Source: Ricinus communis (lineage: Eukaryota > Streptophyta > Magnoliopsida > Malpighiales > Euphorbiaceae). From it: 64,000 nucleotides of DNA. Below the pieces are notes generated by a model. It did not search any database. It was not told the DNA's origin and saw only the letters and a list, made by a program, of their open reading frames with translations. The stretch's first letter is position 1. Each line of letters starts with the position of its first letter. The stretch covers positions 4,571,283 to 4,635,282 of the forward strand of contig NC_063258.1 in NCBI RefSeq assembly GCF_019578655.1. Direction: 5' to 3'. The translations under genes were made by a program, and so were the position numbers. Shown here in pieces: positions 1-12,500 of this stretch.

Positions 1-540
1 TCCAAACTCTAGGCTTTCTAAATAATGTTTATTTGTATTTATTTAGTTTAATTACTTTAGTTAATATCTTAATAAATTTTCATCTCTACACACTCTATAT
101 TACTTGTTAGAAATTGGTACACTTGCGAATTTTACCCAACAATAAGAACATATTTTCTAAATCTATATACGAGGGAATTACAAAAAATCCTATGATGAAA
201 GTTGTTGTTCCTCCCAAGTCTTACAGAATTGAGGTGGTCAAAATCTCAGTGAGGGTTATGAGTAATTAAAAAAAAATATTACTTCTCAAAATCAAATTAG
301 ACTAAATTGACCAAAAATTAAATTTTGGAGTCGAAACTGAACAGATTACAAATTTTAGAGACTAAATTGTAAAGATCTCTAAAGTTAGCCAACCTAGAGC
401 CAATCGGCTCTATGTACAACCGATCGGCTCTACACAGTGCCGATTGGCCTAAAATTTACAACTTGAATTTTAATATCGTTTTTTGGTACAAATGGCTATC
501 GGCTCTAAAAAAAATAAATTAAAATTATCTACAAATAGCT
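1..540 (+). repeat. Degenerate LTR fragment with CCGATCGG-type motifs
   Basis: There is no gene here. At about 395-510 the motif GATCGGCTCT and variants (AATCGGCTCT, GATTGGCC, TATCGGCTCT) recur four times. The preceding stretch, with its phrases about a 'gagactaaattgtaaa' type sequence, resembles the reverse complement of 33120-33180. The same motifs occur at 31905-32060 and 49500-49550. I infer a truncated copy, in + orientation, of the LTR family seen at 31325-33650. Its ends cannot be placed, and the first 250 bases could be something else. Confidence 0.4.
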
Positions 541-570
541 TCATTTTCGTGTATTATATATTTTAACTTA

Positions 571-879
571 CATAGTGTTTGGTTGAAATCCATACAATTT
601 ATGAAATTCAAGTACAAATTTAAAATTTTTATGCTTTAAATGAAGTTAATGTTAATTTACTATTTTACATAATCAAATTTGTGTGGAATTGATTATATCT
701 AAACTAAATTTTAATAAAATAGATAGAATTTTCAAATGAATTCTACATTAGTATTAATACGTTTCATAATACTAAAATTTCTCTTTCAACTTTATCATTT
801 CTATTTTATTTTTTCTTTCATATCTATTTTCTTAAATAAAATAAAATGAATTCTTTTATGGATTCAATCAAACATAGCA
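571..879. mobile_element. MITE-like element with TTA target duplication
   Basis: This 309-bp AT-rich segment starts CATAGTGTTTGGTTGAAATC and ends GATTCAATCAAACATAGCA. The ends are imperfect inverted repeats of about 20 bp sharing TGTTTG[G/A]TTGAA and TCCATA. TTA lies directly outside both ends (568-570 and 880-882). Such a 3-bp TTA duplication with a short non-coding body is what PIF/Harbinger (Tourist-like) MITEs show. The TSD is short and AT-rich, so chance is possible. It contains no coding capacity. Confidence 0.5.
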
Positions 880-882
880 TTA

Positions 883-2220
883 ATATTTTTTTTATATAAT
901 TAAACTCTTAATTTGACTTTTATTTAGCATTTGGTGCACTACACACCATTTAAGGCACACATGGCTGAAATTTGAATTATTTAGATATTGATATTTTGTT
1001 TATATATTACACAATTATTATTATTATTATTATTTAAAATAATTATTTTTATATATATAAGAAAAAATTCAAAATATTTTAACATTGTCTTTTTAATAAA
1101 TATTTATAATATTTTAAAATTTTATTAACATAATAATTCTAGCAATTATTTTGAGATATTTATTAACTAATATATTTATTATATATAAAAATAATGATTT
1201 TTAAGATGAGAATTATTGTTAATTATGAAATTAATTTATTAATTAATACAACATTAAAAATTTAATAAAATATCATCTTTAGAATTAAAATTATTCATAA
1301 CTAGAAGAATAATTTATTAGATAATATATTAATTATAGAAAACACATAAAAGTTAAACATTATCATAATACTTATAAAAAACATATACTGAAGAAAACTT
1401 TATCTCTTGACTCATTAATTATATAATTAATAAGCTGTCTTTTTAATTTAAAATTATTATATAATCAGCAAATTAGTTTATTAATTATATAATATTTTAA
1501 ATATAATTAAAATGCTACTGTGTAGAATTATAATTTTTTATAAAGTAGTTTATTTATTAATAAATAATTTAAAAATCATAATTTATATATCAACTTAGAT
1601 CTCATGTGTTAAAATAAATATTCATATTAAAAAAAATTCATTTGTCAAAACAATAACACATAACAAAACAATTTAAGTTACAGAATTCATATATATATAA
1701 AATAAGCTATGATAATTACATGGTAATCACAATAACTAAAAATCATGAAATTAATATAATGAAATAATCATTTTAAACACGAGTTATTTTATCAACTCAT
1801 TAATAAATCAGTTTGTAAATTCAAATAAACCGAGCACTAAATTCGAACTCGATTAAACTCAATCCATTTATCTTTCACCAACAAACTGAAACAAGATCAA
1901 ATCAAATTTCAAATAACTCACCAAAAGCTTGACTTATTTGTAGCCTTAATTAGATGAAACCTCTATAAATAGCTAATCTTATTACTACTTTGATTATAAT
2001 TTATTTATTTTATTTAAAAAATTGAAACTGCAGTTCTTTTGTTAACGCAATAATTCTAACAAATATAAAAATTATATATAAAAAATTTATACTACTTATA
2101 CATCAACGATAAATACATATATTAAAAAATTATATACATATATATGAAATTGATTTATTATATAATTTCTGAATGGATAGAGGCATACTATGAATATCCT
2201 ATCAGAATCTGATGTATATG
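883..2220. other. AT-rich intergenic DNA, no gene seen
   Basis: This stretch is very AT-rich with many ATT/TAT runs and no open frame of note. It is the distal upstream region of LHCB6. I see no structure I can support. Confidence 0.6.
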
Positions 2221-2524
2221 TTGGTAATAAATGAAGTAGAAATAAGAAAACCAAAGGAGACCCAACACGTGTTTGGAGACAACAAGAGGATGCGGATGGA
2301 GCTCAACTTCTGATTGGCCCGAAATCTATCCACCTTCCATTCTCAGATTACCTCTTCAGATTTTCATTATCCTACTTGGCTCCTTACAGAACCATCTTTT
2401 AGATTCTCCACTTTCTTTATCAATCACTCGCACACCCTTAAAAATCACCCAACATCAAGTCTCTCTATTTTTCCAAGAAAACCCAGCCTTCAAAGAAGAA
2501 GAAGAAGAAGAAGAAGAAATAAAC
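2221..2524 (+). promoter_or_regulatory. LHCB6 proximal promoter and 5' leader
   Basis: A G-box (CACGTG, 2266-2271) sits inside the 10-bp palindrome AACACGTGTT, about 255 bp before the ATG. A reversed CCAAT box (ATTGG) is at 2313-2317, and a GATAA-type element (as TTATCC) is near 2370. G-box, CCAAT and GATA elements are the usual set in light-regulated LHC promoters. No convincing TATA box could be fixed. A (GAA)n microsatellite of about 27 bp (2493-2519) lies just before the start codon. The LHCB6 frame is open upstream to an ATG at 2273, but that stretch looks like promoter and leader. The transcription start is not visible from sequence alone. Confidence 0.55.
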
Positions 2525-3639
2525 ATGGCTGCTGCTACTTCTGGTGCTGTGCTTAATGGATTGGGTTCTTCTTTCTTGCGTGGTCCGAAAAGAAGCCATG
2601 CTTTGTTGAGTGCTATTGGAGCCAACAGAACGGCTTCTGGTGCTTCTACCAAGTTTGTGGTTATGGCTGCTCAACCTAAGAAATCTTGGATCCCTGCTGT
2701 CAAAGGTGGTGGCAATTTCATTGACCCTGAGTGGCTCGATGGCTCGTAAGTTATTTTATTTTCCTTTCTCTGAGTATATAAACATAGATTAGCTTGCTTG
2801 ATTTATACATTTTACATGTAAATATACTAGCAAATGGGATTAAAATAGAATATGGTGATAGATATAGTGTCTAATTTGTCCCTTCGTAGAGCTAAAATTT
2901 ATTGGTTCATAGGAGTTATTATTAAGGATTCAAATCCTGACAGTTCCAATGTACCTAAATATATGTTTTATCAGAAATTAGTACATTTACAAGTAATATG
3001 GGAGACAATTCTCACATTATTATTACTATTGGATCTTGAATTTTTCTATAATACAATGTCTCTCAAGTATACTTACTGTAAAACTGCAGACTTCCAGGGG
3101 ACTATGGTTTCGACCCACTAGGGCTAGGCAAGGACCCAGCATTTCTCAAGTGGTACAGAGAAGCAGAGCTCATCCATGGCAGATGGGCTATGGCTGCAGT
3201 GATTGGAATTTTCGTAGGCCAAGCATGGAGTGGCATCCCTTGGTTTGAGGCCGGAGCTGACCCTGGTGCCATTGCACCTTTCTCCTTCGGCTCTCTATTG
3301 GGCACTCAGCTTATCCTGATGGGATGGGTAGAGAGCAAGAGGTGGGTAGATTTCTTCAACCCAGATTCACAATCAGTAGAATGGGCAACTCCATGGTCAA
3401 GAACATCAGAGAACTTTGCGAATGCAACTGGTGAGCAAGGATATCCAGGAGGAAAGTTCTTTGATCCACTGGGATTTGCAGGGACTCTGAAAGATGGTGT
3501 CTACATTCCTGATGTGGAGAAACTTGAAAGACTAAAAGTAGCAGAGATCAAGCATGCTAGACTAGCAATGCTTGCCATGTTGATCTTTTACTTTGAAGCT
3601 GGTCAGGGTAAGACTCCTCTTGGTGCTCTTGGGTTGTAA
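2525..3639 (+). CDS. LHCB6: Chlorophyll a/b-binding protein CP24 (LHCB6), two exons
   Basis: Exon 1 is 2525-2745, the intron 2746-3089 (344 bp, GT...AG), and exon 2 3090-3639 ending in TAA. The join splits a Ser codon and gives 256 residues, close to the family's usual 258 or so. CP24 is a minor monomeric antenna of photosystem II in the thylakoid membrane; it links LHCII trimers to the core. The first ~47 residues ([16 protein letters not shown]..., Ser/Ala-rich with few acids) are a chloroplast transit peptide, and the mature start [17 protein letters not shown] is typical. Helix B carries [11 protein letters not shown] (residues 98-108), and helix A carries [12 protein letters not shown] (226-237), with the Glu/His/Arg ligands and ion pairs present. 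Helix C lies near 141-157. The C-terminus ends [10 protein letters not shown]. The ATG at 2525 is chosen because it starts the conserved transit peptide. I see no defect, so the gene is probably functional. Confidence 0.96.
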
Positions 3640-5668
3640 AATCTTATGATGAGATAAAAGTTTATATGAACTTGTGAATGTAGATATAATTCTAATCAAT
3701 TTAGAGGACAAGAAGAAATGTGTTACTTAAGAGCCATTATGAGTTCCCACAGGGATAATTCAAATTCTTTTGGCTTGGTTTCTGTTGTGTGCTATTTATG
3801 CTCCATTTCTTTCTTTTCACTAGCTTACAACTGCTACTATTAATGAAAAATATGTCACATTTAAATAATAATAATAATAATAATAATGATAAAACAAAAT
3901 ATTCATTTTTTTCATTTGGATTCCAAATTTGAGTTGATTTCAGAGTCTGAACTAAAAGAGACAAATAAAGAAAGAAAATGGTGTGAAGCAGGACTAATTG
4001 CTTCAGGATCACAAAATGCTAGACCTCCATTGCTTCAGGAATATATCTTGTATAGATTAATAGAGAAGCTTGTCATCAAGGAGAGAGAACTCCCGTCTCC
4101 TCAGCCATTAAAGTATATCATAAATGTAAGACTTCCTTAGTTTCAGAAATTTATCTTGTATGGATTTTTCTAAAGGAGCTTGTTATCAAATGAAATTAGT
4201 TCATCATCTTAGCCACAGAAGTAGATGTTTTGCTAGATAATGAGACTTCTTCTGTATTAGAATCATGCATGCAGTTTTTAATTGATGGGAGCAGCCTAGA
4301 GTTGCACGGAAACTCTAAAATAGGTTACATTTTCTTCAGAAACTCTTCGTGCACAATTTCAAAAACTCCAAAAATTATTTTCTATTATCTTTTATATTTT
4401 TTATTTACTTTTAAAAATTCTAAAATACTTTTTAAAGAAAATTTGTCTATTTAATTGGAGTTTCCTACCTTAAGAAAGACTTTTAATTTTTATTTATTTA
4501 TTTTACTTTCTATTTATAAATGATTTTTAACTTTTTTCTATTAATAATTCTTTTACTATATTAATGTTCTTAATTCTTAATTATTTTATATTTAAAAATC
4601 TCTATATATACATATATTTTTTATATATATTATTTTCTCTTGGTCTATAGTAAGTAGCTATTCTTTTAAAATATAGTAAATTTCAGATAATAATTTAGTG
4701 GATAAATCACGTAATATAATATTTATTAAATACTAATATGACTTATTATATTAAATGTATTAATTATATCTAATTTATATCTTTGACGATGATAAAGACA
4801 ATAATGCTGTTCAACATCTAGAATAATTATTTACTATTATTTAATTTTTCATAAATAATTATTATTTATTTAAATCTTATTAAAAATATTAGCATTACTT
4901 TTAAATATTTGATTTATTTTATATATATATATATATCATCTTTTTAACGTTTCATTTTTTAGTTATTTAGAAAATTATGTATTCCTATGTCGTGTCGTGT
5001 CGCACTTGTTGTGGTTTTAGTATAACCTAGGGTGTAGCAATGCAAGTAAAAAGGACATTTTGCCTATCCAATCGAGGAAAGATTGGCACCATTAAAGCTT
5101 AAAAATCATTCCAAATTTCCAATATACAAGTTAATGAAGAATTGCAAGTTTCTTAAGAACATATTTAAAAAAAAATGCTCCATTCTGATAGCAAAAAAGG
5201 CTAGAAATCTTAATAAAAATGTGTAGAGTTTGAAACCACTCAATTTTATTTTTTTTAACAAAAAATTACCACTAAATACAACAAATTAATGTAATGAAGC
5301 CAAAACTATCCAAGTTAATGTAGCTCACTATGAAAATAAAGTCAAACTAATAACAAAAATACATAATTTTCTTAAGAGTGCCACAATTCTTTCATATTCT
5401 CTACCCTGAAATTCTTTTCCCCACGAATTTTCTGAAAACAAGTATGAAATAGAAAGAGGTAAAAGAAACTCTGGGAAATGGGATAGAAGCAACCACTGTG
5501 AGAAATATTAAACCTAGCAGATGGTTCACTAACTACCTATAGCTATCAAAACTTGACCTCACAAACTACATCACTTCTTAACATAAGTTTTTCTTTTCAT
5601 CCCTTGCTATTCCAAAGTGTTTCTATAGCTTTTCACAAGCTTCATTCTCATAATTAAGGTATCATGCG
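3640..5668. other. LHCB6 3' flank and intergenic DNA
   Basis: The LHCB6 3' UTR lies at the start of this region; no poly(A) site can be fixed. A (TAA)n microsatellite runs about 3865-3888. An imperfect direct duplication of roughly 85 bp is visible, with 'atcttgtatagat' and 'agcttgtcatcaa' at about 4040-4080 echoed at 4150-4190. The open frame at 3886-4140 runs through the first duplicate and matches nothing I recognise. The rest is AT-rich with no gene. Confidence 0.55.
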
Positions 5669-6156
5669 TGTCACACCCGTACTATAGCTACAGGTATATT
5701 TGCATTCATTTTTACATTTTATTTATATATATGTTGATAGAATTTAAGTATAAGTTGGTGTATATATATATATATATATATGTAGTTATAGAGGAAAAAA
5801 CTCAATTAAACCAAATGATTGTCTTTAATTGCACAATTGAAAGCTTGAGGGTTTATAGGTAATAAAGCCATTTCATTAAGGGCTTAAATGAATAGTTTAC
5901 CATTTATTTACCCAAATTGGATTTGGAGACAAATATCGAAAGAAAAGAAAAGAGAAAGGGAGAGAAAGGAAGAAAAAAAAAAGAAAAAGAGCTTGATAAG
6001 GGTTGCTTGATCCTTCAAGTTTAGCTTGATTTGCAAGTGAAATTAGTGATCAGAAACACTTTCCAAGCTTGAATTTCATCCTAAAAGCCTTTGATGGTTG
6101 ATTTGATAAGTAATTTTAATGTTTTGGTTGATTTATATTAGGATTTTCAAATTAAA
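5669..6156 (+). repeat. LTR-like segment (Ty3/gypsy type start) abutting the 39-bp array
   Basis: The segment opens TGTCACACCCGTAC, a typical LTR 5' end of Tekay/Del-like chromoviruses. It contains (TA)10 at 5761-5780, a purine tract at about 5937-5991 and a 'tccttcaagtttagcttgat' stretch, as such LTRs often do. It runs directly into the first 39-bp unit at about 6157. No matching LTR end (CA) or second LTR is visible beyond the array. The identification rests on the opening motif and general composition only. Confidence 0.4.
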
Positions 6157-6555
6157 GAGGGATATATCTTTCAAAATGAGAAAACAACCCCAAAAAAGTG
6201 GTATATTTATCAATATGAGAAAACAACCCCGTAAGAGGGGTATATTAACAATTTTAAAAAATAACCCCGTAAGAGGGGTATATTTGTTAATATTAGAAAA
6301 CAACCCCGTAAGGGAGGTATATCTTTCAACATTAGAAAACAACCCAAAAAACTGTTATTTTTGTAAACATGAGAAAACAACCCTGTAAGAGGGGTATATT
6401 TGTCAATACCAGAAAACAACCCAGTAAGAAGGATAAATCTTTCAATATGAGAAAACAACCCCATAGAAGTGGTATATTTTTAATGTGAGAAAACAACCCC
6501 GAAAGAGAGGTATATTTGTCAATTTCAGTAAATAACCCCGTAAGAGGGGTATAAC

Positions 6556-7482
6556 ATGGGAAAACAACCCCAAAAAAGTGGTATATTTGTCGTATCAGTA
6601 AACAATATTAGAAAACAACCCCGTAAATGGGGTATATCTTTCAACAAGAGAAAACAACCCGAAAAAAGTGGTATATCTTTCAAAATGAGAAAACAACACC
6701 AAAAAAGGGGTATATTTTTTAATTTGAGAAAACAATCTCCTAAGACGGGTATATTTATCAATATTAGAAAACAACCCCGTAGGAGGGGTATATCTTTCAA
6801 CATGAGAAAACAACCCCAAAAAAGTGGTATATTTGTCAATATGAGAAAACAACCCTGTAAAAGTGGTAAACTTGTCAATATTAGAAAACAACCCCGTAAG
6901 AGGGATAAATCTTTCAACATGAGAAAACAACCCCAAAAAAGTGGTATATTGTTTAATATGAGAAAACAACCCCGTAAGAGGAGTATATTTGTCAATATTA
7001 GAAAACAACCTCGCAAGAGGGGTATATTTGTCAATATTAGAAAACAACGCCGTAAGCGGGGTATATTTGTCAATATGAGAAAACAACCCCGTAAGAAGGA
7101 TATATCTTTCAACATAAGAAAACAACCCCAAAAAAGTGGTATGTTGTTTGATATGAGAAGACAACTCAGTAAGATGGGTATATTTGTCATTATTAGAAAA
7201 CAACCCCGTAAGAGTGGTATATTTTTTAATATGATTAAACAACCCCGTAAGAGGGATGTATTTGTAATTATTAGAAAAGAACCCCGTAAGAGGGGTATAT
7301 CTTTCAAAATGAGAAAACAACCCCAAAAAAGTGGTATATTTATCAATATGAGAAAACAACCCCGTAAGAGGGGTATATTTGTCATTATTAGAAAACAACC
7401 CCGTAAGAGGGGTATATTTATCAATATGTTTAAACAACCCCGTAAGAGGGGTATATCTTTTAAAATGAGAAAACAATCCTAA
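6556..7482 (+). other. Longest + strand open frame within the 39-bp array (not called a gene)
   Basis: An open frame of 308 codons exists only because the 39-bp unit is 13 codons long and has no stop in this frame. It encodes a 13-residue repeat of the type RKQPRKRGIFVNI: strongly basic, with no known domain. Units with odd-length indels end the frame. Shorter frames of the same kind occur through the whole array, for example at 23475-23843. There is no start context, intron or non-repeat sequence to suggest a real protein. Confidence 0.3.
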
Positions 7483-8475
7483 AAAAGGGGTATATTTATC
7501 AATATGAGAAAACAACCCCGTAAGAGGGATATATTTGTCAATTTCAGAAAATAACCCCGTAAAAGGGGTATATTTGTCGATATTAGATAACAACCCTATA
7601 AGGGAGGTATATCTTTCAACATTAGAAAACAACCCTAAATAAGTGGTATATTTGTAAACATGAGAAAACAACCCCGTAAGAGGGATATATTTGTCAATAC
7701 TAGAAAACAACCCCGTAAGAAGGATATATCTTTCAACATGAGAAAACAACCCCATAAAAGTGGTATATTTTTTAATATGAGAAAACAACCAAGAAAGAGA
7801 TGTATATTTGTCAATTTCAGAAAACAACCCCGTAAGAGGGGTATATCCTTCAACATGAGAAAACAACCCCAAAAAGTGGTATATTTGTCGTATGAGAAAA
7901 CAACCCCGTAAGAGGGGTATCTTTATCAATATTAGAGAACAACGCCGTAAGAGGGGTATATTTTTCAATATGAGAAAATAACCCCGTAAGAGGAATATAT
8001 CTTTCAACATGAGAAAACAACCCCACAAAAGTGGTATATTGTTTAATATGAGAAAACAACTCGGTATGAGGGGTATATTTGTCATTATTAGAAAACAACC
8101 CCGTAAGAGGGGTATATTTGTCAATATGATTAAAAAACCCCGTAAGAGGGATATATTTAACAATATGAGAAAACAATCCCGCAAGAGGGATGTATTTTTC
8201 AATATCAGCAAACAACCCCGTAAGAGGGATATATATTTCAATATCAGAAAACAACCCCAAAAAAGTGGTATATTTCTCAATATGAGAAAACAAACCCAAA
8301 AGAGGGGTATGTTTGTCAATATTAGAAAACAAACCCGTAGGTGGGTTATATCTTTCCACATGAGAGAACAACCCCAAAAAAGTGGTATATTTTTTATAAC
8401 GACAAAACAACCCCAGAGGAGGGGTATATTTGTTAATATTAGAAAATAACCCCGTAAGAGTGGTAAATTTGTCAA
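6595..8475 (-). other. Longest - strand open frame within the 39-bp array (not called a gene)
   Basis: An open frame of 626 codons is made of 13-residue repeats that switch between two registers after indels: LLRGCFLILTNIP and TGLFSHIDKYTPL types. A second frame of 545 codons lies at 7850-9487 and one of 359 codons at 29052-30131. The Leu-rich register superficially resembles a leucine-rich repeat, but the period is 13 rather than about 24 and the pattern changes register freely. I read it as a by-product of a 3n-length repeat unit. Confidence 0.3.
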
Positions 8476-9540
8476 TATTAAAAAGTAACCCAGTAAGAGG
8501 GAATATCTTTCGACATGAGAAACAACCCCAAAAAAGTAGTATATTTGTCAATATGAGAAAACAACCCCATGAGAGGGGTATATTTATCAATATTAGAAAA
8601 CAGCCCTGAAAGAGGGATATATCTTTCAACATATGAGGGAAAACCCCAAAAAATGGTATATTCGTCAATATTAGAAAGCAACCACGTAAGAGGTTTATAT
8701 CTTTCAACATGAGAAAACAAACCCCAAAAAGTGGTATATTTGTCAAATTGAAAAAACAACCCGAGAAGATGGTATATTTGCCAATATTAGAAGACAACAC
8801 CATGAGAGGGGTATATCTTTCAACATGAGAACACAACCCCAGAAAAGTGGTATATTTTTTTATACGAGAAAACAACCCCGTAAGAGGGGTATATTTGTCA
8901 ATATTAGAAAATAACCCCGTAAGAACGGTATATTTGTCAATTTTAGAAACCAACCACGTAAGATGGGTATATTTGTCAATTTCAGAGAATAACCCTGTAA
9001 GAGGGGTATATTTGTCAATATTAGCAAACAACCCCGTAAGGGAGGTATATCTTCCAACATGAGAAAACAGCCCCAGAAAAGAGCTATATTTGTCAACATG
9101 AGAAAATAACCCCGCAACAGGGTTATATCTTTCAACATGGGAGAACAACCCCAAAAAAGCGGTATATTTATTAATATAAGAAAAAAATACAGTAAGAGGG
9201 GTATATTTTTCAATATAAGAAAATAACCACGTAAGAGGGGTAAATCTTTCAAAACGAGAAAATACTCCCAATAGTGGTATATTTGTTAAAATGAGAAAAC
9301 AACCCCGTAAAAGGAGTATATTTTTCAATATTAGAAAACAACCTCGTAAGAGGGATATATCTTTCAACATGAGAAAACAACCCCAGAAAAATGGTATATT
9401 GTTTAATATGAGAAAACATCCCCGTAAGAGGGGTATATTTGTCAATATGAGAAAATAACCCAGTAAGAGGGATATATCTTTCAACATGAGAAAACAACTC
9501 TAGAAAAGTGGTATATTATTTAATATGAGAAAACAACTCG

Positions 9541-12500
9541 GTTTGAGGGGTATATTTATCATTATTAGAAAACAACCCCGTAAGAGTGGTATATTTGTCA
9601 ATATGATTAAACAACACCGTAACAGGGGAATATTTCACAATATGAGAAAATAATTCCGTAAGAGGGGTATATTTTTCAATATAAGAAAACAACCCTATAA
9701 GAGGGGTATATCTTTCAACATGAGAAAAGAACCCCAAAAAAGTAGTATATTTGATAATATGAGGAAACCACCTCGTAAAAGGGGTACATTTGTCAATATT
9801 AAAAAAAACAACGTAAGAGGGGTATATCTTTCAATAAGAGAAAATAACCCCAAAAAAGTGTTATACATGTGAAATGAGAAACAACCCCATAAAAGGTATA
9901 TTTGTCAATATGAGAAAACAACCCTGTAAGAGGAGTATATTTGTCAATATTAAAAAAAAAATCCCCTTAAGAGGGTATATTTTTCAATATTAGAAAACAA
10001 CCCCGTTAGACGGATATATTTGTCAATATTAGAAAACAACCCCGTTAGACGGATATATTTGTCAATATTAGAAAACAACCCCGTAAGAGGGGTATATCTT
10101 TCAAAATGAAAAAACAACAATAAAAAAGTAGTATATTTTTTAATATGATAAAAGAATCGCGTAAGGGGGTATATTTGTCAATATGAGAAAATAAATCCGT
10201 AAGAGGCTTATATTTATTAATATTAGAAAACAATCCCGTAAGAGGGGTATATCTTTCAAAATGAGAAAACAACCTTAAATAGTGGTATATTTATCAATTT
10301 GAGAAAATAACCCCGTAAGAGAGGTAAATTTGTCAATATTAGAAAACAACCCCGTAAGAGGGTATATTTTTCAATATTAGAAAACAACCCCGCTAGAGGG
10401 GTATATTTGTCAATATAAGAAAACAACCCCGTAAGGGGGGTATATCTTTCAAAATGAAAAAATAACACTAAAAAGGTAGTATATTTTGTTAATATGAGAA
10501 AACAATCCCGTAAGTGGGGTATCTTTGTCAATATGAGAAAACAAACCCGTAAGACGCGTATAGTTGTTAATATTAAAAAACAACCCGTAAGAGGGGTATA
10601 TCTTTCAAAATGAGAAAACAACCCCAAATAGTGGTTATCAATTTGAGAAAACAACCCCGTAAGAGAGGTATATTTGTCAATATTAGAAAACAACCCCGTA
10701 AGAGGGTATATTTTTCAATATTAGAAAACAACCCCGTTAGAGGGGTATATTTGTCAATATTAGAAAACAACCCCATAAGAGGGGTAAATCTTTCAAAATG
10801 AAAAAACAACACTGAAAAAGTTGTATATTTTTTAATATGAGAAAATAATCCCGTAAGTGGGGTATCTTTGTCAATATGAGAAAATAAACCGGTAAGACGC
10901 GTATATTTGTTAATATTAGAAAACAACCCTGTAAGAGGGGTATATCTTTCCAAATGAGAAAACAACCCCAAATAGTGGTATATGTCAATATTAGAAAACA
11001 ACCCCGAAAGAGATGTATATTTGTCAATATTAGAAAACAACCCCGTAAGAGGGATATATCTTTCAACATCAGAAAACAACCCTAGAAAAGTGGTATATTT
11101 GTCAATATGAGAAAACAACCCGGTAAGAGGGGTCTATTTGTCAATATTAGAAAACAACCCCGTAAGAGGGATATATCTTTCAACATGAGAAAACAGCTCT
11201 AGAAAAGTGGTATATTATTTAAGATGAGAAAACAACTCAGTTTGAGGGGTATATTTATCATTATTAGAAAACAACCCCGTAAGAGGGGTATATTTGTCAA
11301 TATGATTAAACAACACCGTAAGAGGGGAATATTTCACAATATGAGAAAACAATTCCGTAAGAGGGGTATACTTTTCAATATAAGAAAACAACCCTATAAG
11401 AGGGGTATATCTTTCAACATGAGAAAAGAACCCCAAAAAAGTAGTATATTTGATAATATGAGGAAACCACCTCGTAAAAGGGGTACATTTGTCAATATTA
11501 AAAAAAACCCCGCAAGAGGGGTATATCTTTCAATAAGAGAAAACAACCCCAAAAAAGTGTTATAATTGTGAAATGAGAAACAACCCCATAAAAGGTATAT
11601 TTGTCAATATGAGAAAACAACCCTGTAAGAGGAGTATATTTGTCAATATTAGAAAAAAAAATCCCCTTAAGAGGGTATATTTTTCAATATTAGAAAACAA
11701 CCCCGTTAGACGGATATATTTGTCAATATTAGAAAACAACCGCGTAAGAGGGGTATATCTTTCAAAATGAAAAAACAACACTAAAAAAGTAGTATATTTT
11801 TTAATATGATAAAAGAATCGCGTAAGGGGGTATATTTGTCAATATGAGAAAACAAATCCGTAAGAGGTTTATATTTGTTAATATTAGAAAACAATCCCGT
11901 AAGATGGGTATATCTTTCAAAATGAGAAAACAACCTCAAATAGTGGTATATTTATCAATTTGAGAAAATAACCCCGTAAGAGAGGTAAATTTGTCAATAT
12001 TAGAAAACAACCCCGTAAGAGGGTATATTTTTCAATATTAGAAAACAACCCCGCTAGAGGGGTATATTTGTCAATATAAGAAAATAACCCCGTAAGAGGG
12101 GTATATCTTTCAAAATGAAAAAATAACACTAAAAAGGTAGTATATTTTGTTAATATGAGAAAACAATCCCGTAAGTGGGGTATCTTTGTCAATATGAGAA
12201 AACAAACCCGTAAGACGCGTATATTTGTTAATATTAAAAAACAACCCGTAAGAGGGGTATATCTTTCAAAATGAGAAAACAACCCCAAATAGTGGTTATC
12301 AATTTGAGAAAACAACCCCGTAAGAGAGGTATATTTGTCAATATTAGAAAACAACCCCGTAAGAGGGTATATTTTTCAATATTAGAAAACAACCCCGTTA
12401 GAGGGGTATATTTGTCAATATTAGAAAACAACCCCATAAGAGGGGTAAATCTTTCAAAATGAAAAAACAACACTGAAAAAGTTGTATATTTTTTAATATG

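Noticed and set aside
2273..2524. N-terminal extension of LHCB6 from the upstream ATG
   Set aside because: The frame is open, but the stretch carries the CCAAT box and leader-like sequence, and CP24 proteins start at the MAAATSG transit peptide.
3886..4140. 84-codon gene
   Set aside because: It runs into an imperfect duplication and has no recognisable domain; its composition is like the surrounding intergenic DNA.
6525..9487. Large leucine-rich-repeat or basic-repeat protein genes
   Set aside because: The frames exist on both strands through a 3n-length unit, switch register at indels, and have no non-repeat domain, splice signals or promoter.
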